64,000 bases of DNA from Pedobacter fastidiosus (lineage in GTDB: Bacteria > Bacteroidota > Bacteroidia > Sphingobacteriales > Sphingobacteriaceae). The position numbers and the translations under genes were made by a program. The notes beneath the pieces are model-generated. The model saw only the letters and a program-made list of their open reading frames with translations, had not been told where the DNA came from and did no database searches. Of the stretch, positions 35,734 to 44,300 are shown piece after piece (the stretch's first letter is position 1; each line of letters begins with the position of its first letter). Location: NCBI RefSeq assembly GCF_014306625.1, contig NZ_JACRYL010000024.1:1-64000 (forward strand). Reading direction: 5' to 3'.

Positions 35734-36729
35734 TTAAATAGCTTGATTAAAATAATCTAAAGTTGCTTCTTTATCTTTTTGTAATTGAAGGGTAAGTGCT
35801 TCTAGTCCGGTGAATTTAACATCATGACGGAGGAATTTCAGGAAATTCATTTTAATATCCTGACCATAAATTTCTTGATTGAAATCGAAAATATTAACCT
35901 CTATGTTTCTCGTCATTCCGTTTATGGTTGGGCGTTGCCCGATGTAGGCCATACCTCTATAAGTCCGAAGTCCGGAGTATGAGGCCTGAAGTGTATTTGC
36001 CGATTCTAAACCTTCTTCTCTAAATTCTGCACTCATGTCTACCGTGACAGCATAAATGCCATCGCCTGGGATAAGTTTGTAGGTTTCTTCAATAAAAATA
36101 TTTGCTGTTGGGAAGCCAATAGTTCTGCCAATTTTATCGCCTTTAATTACTCTTCCAAAAATGGAAAATGGATAACCTAAATAATCGTTGGCTAAACTTA
36201 CATCGCCCGCTAAAAGTGCCTGACGGATTTTAGTAGAACTTACGGCAACATCGTGAATATCCTGTTCCATAATTTCTTCTACCGTAAAGCCATAATGTAA
36301 TCCAGCGCTTTTTAAATCGATTAAATTGCCCGAACGATCTTTGCCAAAACGATGATCGTAGCCAATAATAATATGCTTAGTACCAATATTATCTACAAGA
36401 GTATTTTTAATATAATCTTCTGGAAACTGATTTGAAAAATCTCTTGTAAATGGTGTAATAATTAAATGATCTACACCCAAACTTTCTAAAATTTCGGCTT
36501 TTTCATTAATGGTATTGATCATTTTTAAATCCTGATTTTCAGGATCGATGATCATTCTTGGATGTGGGAAAAAAGTTAGAATGACGCTTTCTCCTTGATC
36601 GCTCTTGGCCTTTTCTACCAATTGTTTAATAATTTTTTGATGTCCAAAATGAACACCATCAAAAGTACCGATGGTTACAATTGCTTTATCTAACTTTTTA
36701 AAATCGGAAAGGTTGTTGTATATTTTCAA
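35734..36729 (-). CDS. ribF: Bifunctional riboflavin kinase / FAD synthetase
   Basis: A protein of about 331 residues that phosphorylates riboflavin to FMN and adenylylates FMN to FAD. The N-terminal nucleotidyltransferase has TIGTFDGVHFGHQKII and HIIIGYDHRFGKDR plus SSTKIR. The C-terminal kinase has GRTIGFPTANI and GMAYIGQRPT. A TTG at 36729 (MKIYNNLSDF) is chosen over the ATG at 36825, because the upstream codons fall in a terminator hairpin. The C-terminus LDYFNQAI differs from the remnant at 34.0 kb (LDYFKKLY), which hints that this tail is the replaced one. Confidence 0.94.
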   Translation of the reverse strand: MKIYNNLSDFKKLDKAIVTIGTFDGVHFGHQKIIKQLVEKAKSDQGESVILTFFPHPRMIIDPENQDLKMINTINEKAEILESLGVDHLIITPFTRDFSNQFPEDYIKNTLVDNIGTKHIIIGYDHRFGKDRSGNLIDLKSAGLHYGFTVEEIMEQDIHDVAVSSTKIRQALLAGDVSLANDYLGYPFSIFGRVIKGDKIGRTIGFPTANIFIEETYKLIPGDGIYAVTVDMSAEFREEGLESANTLQASYSGLRTYRGMAYIGQRPTINGMTRNIEVNIFDFNQEIYGQDIKMNFLKFLRHDVKFTGLEALTLQLQKDKEATLDYFNQAI

Positions 36730-36782
36730 GGGTGAAATTTTTTTAATAAACTGGGTTTTACATGAGTGATGGAAGCGATATC

Positions 36783-36830
36783 CTTTTTTGTTATTCCTTC
36801 GACAATCTTCGAATAACAATAACAAAAAAG
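36783..36830 (-). terminator. Terminator between YitT gene and ribF
   Basis: CTTTTTTGTTATT (36783-36795) pairs with AATAACAAAAAAG (36818-36830). A nested TTCG/CGAA pairing in the loop adds stability. The T-rich end faces leftward, so it stops transcription from the YitT-family gene before ribF. Confidence 0.65.
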
Positions 36831-36893
36831 ATTTAGCGTACAGCCCGACCCCTTGCGCAGCTTGGGGGCATGCCCAAATTCTTTTTATTTATT

Positions 36894-37754
36894 TTAATGT
36901 AATGCATGGCGTTTAACTACACCACCTTTTAAATCGGCTATTTGTTGTTGGATTACAAAGGCATCGGCATCTATTTGCCTAATTGCTGTTTGTAATTTAC
37001 TCATTTCTAGCTTTGTAACTACTGTAAATATAATGTCGATATCTTTTTTGTCGCCATAACCACCTTCGCCTTTGTAAATGGTTACGCCACGTTTCATTTC
37101 GTTAATTATAAAAGCTTTTATAGCATCTTGATGCTCGGAAATTATGGTTACGCCCGTATATTGTTCGATCCCGTTAACGATAAAATCTATCGTGCTTGAG
37201 GCCGATAAATAGGTTAGAATTGCATAAAGTGCGGTTTCGATATTTAAAAAATAGGCCGCAAAAGCGAAGATGATGATATTTAGAATCAGGATGATGTTCC
37301 CTACGGTTAAAATACTGTTTTTACTGATGTATAGGGCTAAAACTTCTGTTCCATCGATAACGCAACCGCCACGCATGGCTAAACCAATTCCGCCACCTAG
37401 AAATAAGCCACCGAAAAATGCAATCAATAATTTATCGTGGGTAATTGGCTGAAAAGGAAGAACGATCAATGCAACTGATAAGGCCGCAATGGCTACAGCC
37501 GTTTTAATAGCGAATCCTTTTCCTATTTGCCTGTATCCCAAAATTACAAATGGAATATTGATAATAACGATTAAGTAGGAAAGTTTGAAGCCTGTTAAGG
37601 TGCTGATTAAAAGAGAAATACCTGTAACGCCACCATCAATAAAATGGCTCGGCATTAAAAAACTTTTTAGTCCAAAACACGCTGAGGTAACACCGGCAAT
37701 AATAAGAAGAACTTCTTTTATAAATCTGGTGTTTCTGTTTTTAATGTGGTTCAT
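36894..37754 (-). CDS. YitT family membrane protein (DUF2179)
   Basis: A 286-residue protein. Five or six N-terminal helices of the YitT type (GVTSACFGLKSFLMPSHFIDGGVTGISLL, GGGIGLAMRGGCVIDGTEVLAL) are followed by a C-terminal DUF2179 domain of about 80 residues (YTGVTIISEHQDAIKAFIINEMKRGVTIYKGEGGY). Members are inner-membrane proteins of unsettled function. It overlaps truB by 4 bp, so it is coupled to the truB-uppP block, and a terminator separates it from ribF. Confidence 0.9.
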   Translation of the reverse strand: MNHIKNRNTRFIKEVLLIIAGVTSACFGLKSFLMPSHFIDGGVTGISLLISTLTGFKLSYLIVIINIPFVILGYRQIGKGFAIKTAVAIAALSVALIVLPFQPITHDKLLIAFFGGLFLGGGIGLAMRGGCVIDGTEVLALYISKNSILTVGNIILILNIIIFAFAAYFLNIETALYAILTYLSASSTIDFIVNGIEQYTGVTIISEHQDAIKAFIINEMKRGVTIYKGEGGYGDKKDIDIIFTVVTKLEMSKLQTAIRQIDADAFVIQQQIADLKGGVVKRHALH

Positions 37755-38482
37755 ACTTCGGCCTGTGTTTTAGCTTCTTCTTTCTTACTGCGAATATAAT
37801 CAACGAGTTCTAAAACCTCAAATGCATTACTGAGCAAAAAGTTTCCGCTCCGTGTACGAACGAGTTTGGAAAGATATGCGCCACTGTTTAAAGATTTTCC
37901 AAAATCGGAAATGAGCGAACGAATGTAAGTTCCTTTACTGCAAACAATTCTGAAATCGATTTCGGGTAACGCTATGCGGGTAATTTCGAATTCGGGAACG
38001 GTTACAAAACGTTTGCGAAGTTCTACTTCTTCCCCCAAACGAGCTTTAACATATAAGCGTTCGCCATTAACTTTTACCGCAGAGTGTGCGGGTGGATATT
38101 GTTCGATATCGCCTGTAAATTGTGGGGTAGCCGCGTAAATCTGCTCTTCAGTAATCTGGCTAATATCGAAAGTAGAATCTACTTCGGTTTCCATATCGAA
38201 AGATGGCGTTGTTGCGCCTAAAATCATGGTGCCGGTATATTCTTTTTCTTCTGCCTGAAATGTATCTATCTGCTTGGTTAGCTTGCCCGTGCAAATAATT
38301 AGCAAACCGGTTGCCAGCGGATCTAATGTGCCGGCATGACCAACTTTTAACTTTAATGGCTTTAACGAATTGCGGATTTTGCCAACCACATCAAAAGATG
38401 TCCATTTGTATGGTTTATTAATTAAAAGGAGTTCGCCTTCGGCAAAATTGAATTCTTTAAACTTTGAATTTTCTGTGCTCAC
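37751..38482 (-). CDS. truB: tRNA pseudouridine-55 synthase
   Basis: A protein of about 243 residues. TruB makes pseudouridine at U55 in the T-loop of tRNAs. Landmarks are GELLLINKPYKWTSFDVV, then VGHAGTLDPLATGLLIICTGK with the catalytic Asp, and SKGTYIRSLISDFGK. The GTG at 38482 is chosen because it begins just ahead of the conserved core and clears uppP; the ATG at 38581 would overlap uppP by 73 bp. The gene follows uppP by 26 bp and overlaps the YitT gene by 4 bp. Confidence 0.95.
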   Translation of the reverse strand: MSTENSKFKEFNFAEGELLLINKPYKWTSFDVVGKIRNSLKPLKLKVGHAGTLDPLATGLLIICTGKLTKQIDTFQAEEKEYTGTMILGATTPSFDMETEVDSTFDISQITEEQIYAATPQFTGDIEQYPPAHSAVKVNGERLYVKARLGEEVELRKRFVTVPEFEITRIALPEIDFRIVCSKGTYIRSLISDFGKSLNSGAYLSKLVRTRSGNFLLSNAFEVLELVDYIRSKKEEAKTQAEV

Positions 38483-38508
38483 AAATCTTTTTTGCGCAAA
38501 GATACAGA

Positions 38509-39303
38509 TTATATAATTTGCAAGTTGTGGCCCGCTAGCAACAAGATAATAATTGCCAAACCTGCCACAATTCTGTACCAACCAAAAACCCTGAAACCGT
38601 GTTTGTTTAAATAACCGATAAAGCTTTTAATAGCAAGTAAAGCTACTACAAAAGCAATTACATTGCCTATAATTAGCAAGTTGGTTTGATCGTGAGAAAT
38701 GGTATGACCTTCTTTATAAAAGTCGTAAAGCTTTTTACCTGTTGCAGCAAACATGGTTGGCACTGCTAAAAAGAAGGAGAATTCTGCTGCAACTTTTCTG
38801 CTCAACTTCTGGCTCATACCACCAACAATAGTCGCACCAGAGCGGGAAACACCCGGAATCATTGCGATACATTGGAAAAAACCGATTTTTAAAGCCGTTA
38901 AATAAGTTACATTCTCTTCTTCGTTAATTGTTGGCTTGTTAAACCATTTATCAACGAATAATAAAATAACCCCGCCAACTAGTAAAGAGATTCCAACGGC
39001 CATTGGGCTTTCCAATAACTCGTCGATTTTTTTGCTTAATAATAAACCAAAAACCGCTGCAGGAATGAAAGCTACAATTAGCTTTAAATAGAAGTTAATC
39101 GATTTGAAAAAACGTTTAAAGTATAAAACCAAAACTGATAGGATTGCACCTAACTGTATTGCGATGGTAAATAGTTTAACAAATGGATCAGAGGCAATTC
39201 CCATAAAAGAGGACGCTATAATCATATGGCCGGTGCTGGATACTGGTAAGAATTCCGTTAATCCTTCTACAATGGCAAGGACAATGGCTTCGAAATAGTT
39301 CAT
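38509..39303 (-). CDS. uppP: Undecaprenyl-diphosphatase
   Basis: A 264-residue integral membrane UppP (BacA), which dephosphorylates undecaprenyl pyrophosphate to recycle the lipid carrier for peptidoglycan and surface glycans. Motif 1 is [20 protein letters not shown] at 11-30 and motif 2 is [10 protein letters not shown] near residue 150. About eight helices; length normal. It lies in the ftsX-DUF3098-uppP-truB order often seen in Bacteroidetes, all on the minus strand. Confidence 0.96.
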   Translation of the reverse strand: MNYFEAIVLAIVEGLTEFLPVSSTGHMIIASSFMGIASDPFVKLFTIAIQLGAILSVLVLYFKRFFKSINFYLKLIVAFIPAAVFGLLLSKKIDELLESPMAVGISLLVGGVILLFVDKWFNKPTINEEENVTYLTALKIGFFQCIAMIPGVSRSGATIVGGMSQKLSRKVAAEFSFFLAVPTMFAATGKKLYDFYKEGHTISHDQTNLLIIGNVIAFVVALLAIKSFIGYLNKHGFRVFGWYRIVAGLAIIILLLAGHNLQII

Positions 39304-39386
39304 ATTATTTGGGGTGTGAAGAGTAGAAATGAAGAAAACGCTTAAAGTAAATTAAGCGTTCTCAAAATATAACCCGTTTGGATAAA

Positions 39387-39617
39387 TTACTTTTTTAAAA
39401 CAGCGTAAATTCCAAAACCGAAACCAGATAGCACAACAAGAGGTGCTAATAAAGTTCTTCTGAAATCATATATGTCGCCAGTTGTTCCCATCATTAAAAT
39501 GAAACCAACCGCTACAATTGCAATGCTGATTAATAATAATTGATAGTTTTTTTTGCTAAAAACCAATTCGCTTTGTTTAGCGTCCTTAACAATCGGACTT
39601 GCTTTTTTTTCTGCCAT
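39387..39617 (-). CDS. DUF3098 membrane protein
   Basis: A 76-residue protein with two helices (about 29-43 and 56-73), flanked by VFSKKNYQLLLIS and DIYDFRRTLLAPLVVLSGFGFGIYAV, which are DUF3098 features. It is placed exactly between ftsX (sharing one base at 39617) and uppP. Given this conserved position it may serve in envelope or division functions, but none is established. Confidence 0.85.
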   Translation of the reverse strand: MAEKKASPIVKDAKQSELVFSKKNYQLLLISIAIVAVGFILMMGTTGDIYDFRRTLLAPLVVLSGFGFGIYAVLKK

Positions 39618-40495
39618 TATCTATATAGATGATAAGATTTTAAACGTAAATATCTGCTTACAGCAAACCAAGTACTAATACCTGTTATAAAAATACCAAT
39701 GATTATTAGTCCGACAAATACGAAACCAAATTCTTTGTAGTTGTTCAAGATTATAATTTCTGGTACTTCTTTGCGTGCATAAATTAATGTAGCCAATAAG
39801 ATGATGATCGCTATAAAGGCAGCAATTAAACCATGCAAAGCAGCGAATAATAAGAAAGGACGTCTGATAAAATTTTTCGTTGCACCAACCAGTTGCATAC
39901 TTTTAATTAAAAAACGCTGAGAGTAAATGGCTAATCGTATCGTGTTGTTTATCAGCGCTATAGAGATAACTAAAAGTAATAGTGCAAAGGCTAAAATGAT
40001 TAATCCGATGGTGTTAATGTTTTTGTTTACCATATCAATTAACGAGCTCTGATAAACTACTTCTTTAACCACAGGGTTTTTAGAAATGCTTGCTTTTAAA
40101 CCATCTATACTTTTATTATTTGCATATTCTGCTTTTAAGTACACATCAAAAGTTGAAGTTAAAGGGTTGTAACCTAAAAAGTTAACAAAATCCTCACCTA
40201 AATCTTGAGTTAAATTTCTAGCGGCCAATTCTTTATTTACATATTGGGTTTGCTTAACCGCAGGGTTAGAATTTAGTTCTTTTTGGAAAGCCAAAACATC
40301 TGTTTCCTTAGCGCCTTCATCAACAATTATATTTAAAACGATATTTTCTTTAACGTAATTAGACAGGTTTTTGGCATGTACAAGTACCAACCCAAGTAGC
40401 CCCAGCATTAATAAAACCAATGCAATACTAATAATAGTAGAGATATATACGGTTTTGGTTTTCTTAGATGCATCACTTACTTCGAATTCTTCCAT
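39617..40495 (-). CDS. ftsX: Cell division protein FtsX
   Basis: A protein of about 292 residues with the FtsX plan: cytoplasmic N-terminus, helix 1 (about 17-38), a periplasmic domain (about 40-165), then three C-terminal helices of the FtsX permease domain (about 170-285). With FtsE it couples ATP hydrolysis to peptidoglycan hydrolase control at the septum. The ATG at 40495 (MEEFEVSDASKK) is preferred over the one three codons upstream because it opens the usual leader-free N-terminus, though both are possible. No ftsE in the window. First gene of the DUF3098-uppP-truB block. Confidence 0.88.
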   Translation of the reverse strand: MEEFEVSDASKKTKTVYISTIISIALVLLMLGLLGLVLVHAKNLSNYVKENIVLNIIVDEGAKETDVLAFQKELNSNPAVKQTQYVNKELAARNLTQDLGEDFVNFLGYNPLTSTFDVYLKAEYANNKSIDGLKASISKNPVVKEVVYQSSLIDMVNKNINTIGLIILAFALLLLVISIALINNTIRLAIYSQRFLIKSMQLVGATKNFIRRPFLLFAALHGLIAAFIAIIILLATLIYARKEVPEIIILNNYKEFGFVFVGLIIIGIFITGISTWFAVSRYLRLKSYHLYR

Positions 40496-40696
40496 GTATT
40501 TCAATTTTGTTTCTGCGAAAATATAAATTATACCTGATAAACACCAATTTAATGAGGGTTTAAATCAACACTAACGCATAAGTTGAAGTTTTAGTTTTGC
40601 CAAAAATCCAAATCAAAATTGGTCTATTTTTTAATATCGGTACGAAATTTGGTTAAAGGGCGTTATTAATCATATCTAAACCCTAAATATTTTATC

Positions 40697-41104
40697 ATGA
40701 AAAGACAAATTACATTCTTAAGCCTTTTATTCCTTGTCACGACGGGCCTTTTTTCTTGCAAGAAAGATACTGAATCTACAAAAGCCCGAATTATGGGTAA
40801 ATGGACAGTGAATAAAATTGTAATCACAGGCAACACTACTGATGCAGCCAACGGCACTTTTACTTATGGTAAAACAAGTGACTACATGGAGTTTAAATCC
40901 AATGATGATGATCAAGTAGAATTAAGTTTATCTGGTCAAAGAACCATCGGGACTTATGTTGGCACCCAAGATAGTTTTAATATGGCTTTCCCAGAAGAGG
41001 GAGCGTCTTATTGTACAATTAACAGCTTAACTGAAAATGTACTTCAATTTACAGCCAAAGTTGATAAAACTAACCTTGTTAAGGTGTATTATTTATCACG
41101 CTAA
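40697..41104 (+). CDS. Lipoprotein with lipocalin-like fold
   Basis: A 135-residue lipoprotein. Signal MKRQITFLSLLFLVTTGLFSC has the lipobox LFSC, with Cys21 as the lipidated residue, followed by KKDTES. The mature part (GKWTVNKIVITGN, then ...YMEFKSNDDDQVELSL, ...TYCTINSLTENVLQFTAK) looks like the small lipocalin-like domains common in Bacteroidetes lipoproteins. Ligand unknown. It is monocistronic and ends in a strong terminator. Probably anchored to the periplasmic face of a membrane. Confidence 0.75.
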   Translation: MKRQITFLSLLFLVTTGLFSCKKDTESTKARIMGKWTVNKIVITGNTTDAANGTFTYGKTSDYMEFKSNDDDQVELSLSGQRTIGTYVGTQDSFNMAFPEEGASYCTINSLTENVLQFTAKVDKTNLVKVYYLSR

Positions 41105-41129
41105 AAAACCTTAATTCCGATTATTTGCT

Positions 41130-41168
41130 TGCGCCATTGGTTTTTACATCAATGGCGCATTTTTTTTA
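41130..41168 (+). terminator. Terminator of the lipoprotein gene
   Basis: TGCGCCATTG (41130-41139) pairs with CAATGGCGCA (41150-41159) around a 10-nt loop, directly followed by a long T run. Classical intrinsic terminator. Confidence 0.9.
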
Positions 41169-41178
41169 TCAAAATTGT

Positions 41179-41241
41179 CGTCATTGCGAGGCATGAAGCA
41201 ATCTTTCTCGTAAATAGATTGCTTCGTGCCTCGCAATGACG
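41179..41241. repeat. Palindromic repeat, 63 bp, CGTCATTGCGAGG family
   Basis: Two 26-bp arms, CGTCATTGCGAGGCATGAAG... and its complement (one mismatch), enclose an 11-nt loop. It is the most compact member of a family of four in this window. Lies between the lipoprotein terminator and leuS. Confidence 0.9.
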
Positions 41242-41365
41242 ATATCGTTAATAACTGGTTTTTGATCCTCTTTGCGGTAAAATCTGTGTTTCCGTGGCAA
41301 AAATTATGTTTTACTAAACCCCTTAATTTCCGTAATTTCGCCCCTTTAAAAATTTAAAACTTGCA

Positions 41366-44300
41366 ATGGATTACCAATTCAAAGAAATAGAACAAAAGTG
41401 GCAGAAATTTTGGGCCGATAATCAAACATTTAAAGCTGAAAGTAATTCTGAAAAGCCAAAATATTATGTGTTAGATATGTTTCCTTATCCATCAGGAGCA
41501 GGTTTACACGTTGGTCACCCACTGGGTTACATTGCATCAGATATTTTTTCGAGATACAAACGCCTTAAAGGTTTTAATGTTTTGCATCCGATGGGATATG
41601 ATTCTTTTGGTTTGCCCGCAGAACAATATGCGATACAAACTGGTCAGCACCCGGCAATTACAACTGAAGCAAACATTGCAACTTACCGTCGCCAGTTAGA
41701 TCAAATTGGTTTTTCTTTCGATTGGAGTCGTGAAGTGCGCACCAGTGAGCCATCTTATTACAAATGGACACAGTGGATTTTTATGCAGTTGTTCAACTCT
41801 TGGTATAACATTGAAAACGATAAAGCGGAAGATATTTCCACTTTAATTGAAAAATTTAACGTTTCCGGCACAGCCGATGTAAAAGCGGTTTCCGATGAGG
41901 ATACTATGGAGTTTTTACCAAGTGATTGGGCGACATTTACGGAAGAAGAAAAGCAAATCGAATTATTAAAATATCGTTTAACATATCTTAGAGAAAGTAC
42001 CGTAAACTGGTGCCCTGCTTTGGGAACCGTTTTAGCAAACGATGAAGTGAAAGACGGCTTCTCTGAGCGTGGTGGTTACCCTGTTGAGCAAAAGAAAATG
42101 ATGCAATGGAGCATGAGGATCACGGCTTATTCTGAAAGGCTTTTGCAAGGTTTGGATACCATCGATTGGCCAGAACCAATAAAGGAAATGCAACGTAACT
42201 GGATTGGGAAAAGTGTGGGGGCATCAGTAAAATTCAAAATCCTCACCCCAACCCTCTCCGAAGGAGAGGGAGCTACAGGCTACGGTTATGAAACTGGAGA
42301 CCCGATGTTATGGGATATTTTAAAAGCTAATGCCAGAGAAAACAGAGGAAATCAAACAGCTGCAGAAGATGCACTTTGGCAAGAATTAAGAAACAATAAA
42401 ACTGAGCATAAAATTAGGAGACAACATCCAATAGGTACATATATCGCCGATTTTATTTGTTTAAATAAGAGATTAATTATTGAGGTTGATGGTGGCTATC
42501 ACCTTGAAAATCAAAAAAATGATGAAGCTAGAACTGGAGCTCTTAATCAATTAGGCTTTGATGTTATTCGCTTTTCAAATGAAGAAGTTTTAAGTAATCC
42601 AATAACGATTGCAAATAAAATAAAACTAGTATTAGACATCAGGAAGGATAGTGCAAGGGAAAAGCTAGGCGATTCGAACTCCCTCTCCTTCGGAGAGGGG
42701 CGGGGTGAGGCGAGTATAGAAGTCTTCACCACCCGAGTAGATACCATTTTTGGTGTTTCTTATTTAGTTTTAGCACCCGAGCATGAATGGGTTGCTGAAC
42801 TAACTACGCCGGAACAAAAGCAAGAAGTTGAGAACTATATTGCGCAAACGAAAAAGAAATCGGAATTAGACCGCATGGCGGATACCAAAACCGTTTCTGG
42901 AGCTTTTACAGGAAGTTATGTTATTAATCCAGTAAATGGCGAACGCGTGCCATTGTGGATTGCCGATTACGTTTTGGCTGGTTACGGAACGGGTGCGGTT
43001 ATGGGTGTGCCAAGTGGCGACCAACGCGATTGGTTGTTTGCAACGCATTTTAACTTACCAATTATCCAGATTTTGGATGGACAAAAGGATATAGATGTTC
43101 AGGCAGACCATACCAAAGAAGGAAAATATATTAACTCTGGTTTTATCAATGGATTAACTTATCAAGAAGCTGTTCCGTTATTGAATAATTGGTTAGAAGA
43201 AAATGAAGTTGGAAAAGCAAAAGTAAACTTCCGCCAGCGTGATGCGATTTTCGGTCGCCAGCGTTATTGGGGAGAGCCGATTCCTGTTTATTTCAAAGAT
43301 GGTTTACCTTACTTAATCAAAGAGGAAGAATTGCCTTTAATCTTACCAGAAATTGATAAATATTTACCTACCGAAACAGGAGAACCACCTTTAGCGAGAG
43401 CTGAAAACTGGGTTCCGAAAGATGGCGGACATTACGAATTAAGCACCATGCCGGGTTGGGCCGGTAGTAGCTGGTACTGGTACCGTTATATGGATGCTAA
43501 TAACGATGCTGACTTTGCTTCAAAAGAGGCTGTTGAATACTGGAAAGATGTTGATTTATACATTGGTGGTTCTGAGCACGCAACCGGCCACTTGTTGTAC
43601 AGCCGTTTCTGGAACAAGTTTTTGAAAGATTTAGGTTATACAAAGGAAGAAGAGCCTTTCAAAAAGTTGATTAACCAGGGGATGATTCAGGGGAGGAGTA
43701 ATTTTGTTTATAGATTAGTTAAGACCAATACATTTCTTTCAAAAAATATCTATAAAAATCTATTAGAGTACGAAAGTGCACTGAACAAGAGTAAAACTGG
43801 GCAAGTATTTCAAACTTTTATTGATGATATCAATTACGCAAATTTATTATCTGAAAATACTTACAATGAAGAAGATAATACTGTTTTCGACTATAATGGT
43901 AAGTTTTTTTCTCAACCTTTACATGTAGATGTAAATATTGTAAACAACGATATCTTAGATATTGAGAAGTTTAAAAAATCAAGGCAGGAGTATTCTGACG
44001 CTAAGTTTATTCTTGAAGATGGAAAATACATTTGCGGTGTTGAAGTTGAAAAAATGTCGAAATCAAAGTTCAACGTGGTTAATCCCGATGATTTGATTGA
44101 ACGTTATGGTGCCGATACTTTGCGGATGTACGAAATGTTTTTAGGTCCGTTGGAGCAAAGCAAACCTTGGAACACGAATGGTATTGAGGGCGTATTTAAG
44201 TTCTTGCGTAAGTTTTGGAGGTTGTTCCACAATGAGGCTTGGGAATTTACTGTTTCGGATGCTGAGCCAACTAAAGCGGAATTAAAAACTTTACATAAAA

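Larger units (their letters stand above)
42241..42710 (+). mobile_element. In-frame DUF559 element bounded by inverted repeats
   Basis: A 470-bp insert in leuS, with a 32-bp inverted repeat at each end (30 of 32 matching). Between them an ORF from ATG 42305, in the leuS frame, encodes a DUF559 domain (LeuRS residues 314-433 or so): DPMLWDILKANAREN, then AEDALWQELR, then RRQHPIGTYIADFICLNKRL with Asp362, then IIEVDGGYH with Glu373 and Asp375, and the late GFDVIRFSNEEV. These are the putative metal-binding residues of the PD-(D/E)XK fold. No stop codon exists in frame, so it is made as part of LeuRS or, from its own ATG, as a shorter product running into LeuRS. No target-site duplication is visible. 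Standalone DUF559 genes are widespread; mobility here is inferred. Confidence 0.85.

Noticed and set aside
36730-36825. Longer RibF N-terminus
   Set aside because: The upstream codons lie in a terminator hairpin, and the RibF family starts near KIYNNLSDF.
38483-38581. Longer TruB N-terminus
   Set aside because: It would overlap uppP by 73 bp and reads as uppP in another frame; the GTG at 38482 gives the normal TruB length.
42241-42710. The leuS insertion as an intein or intron
   Set aside because: The left boundary lacks the Cys or Ser of an intein N-terminus and the right boundary has no His-Asn before Cys/Ser/Thr. No group I or II intron features or stop codons are seen. The reading frame simply runs through.
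42547-42747. Minus-strand ORF across the leuS insertion
   Set aside because: It is the shadow of the DUF559 coding frame and of the open palindromic repeat.
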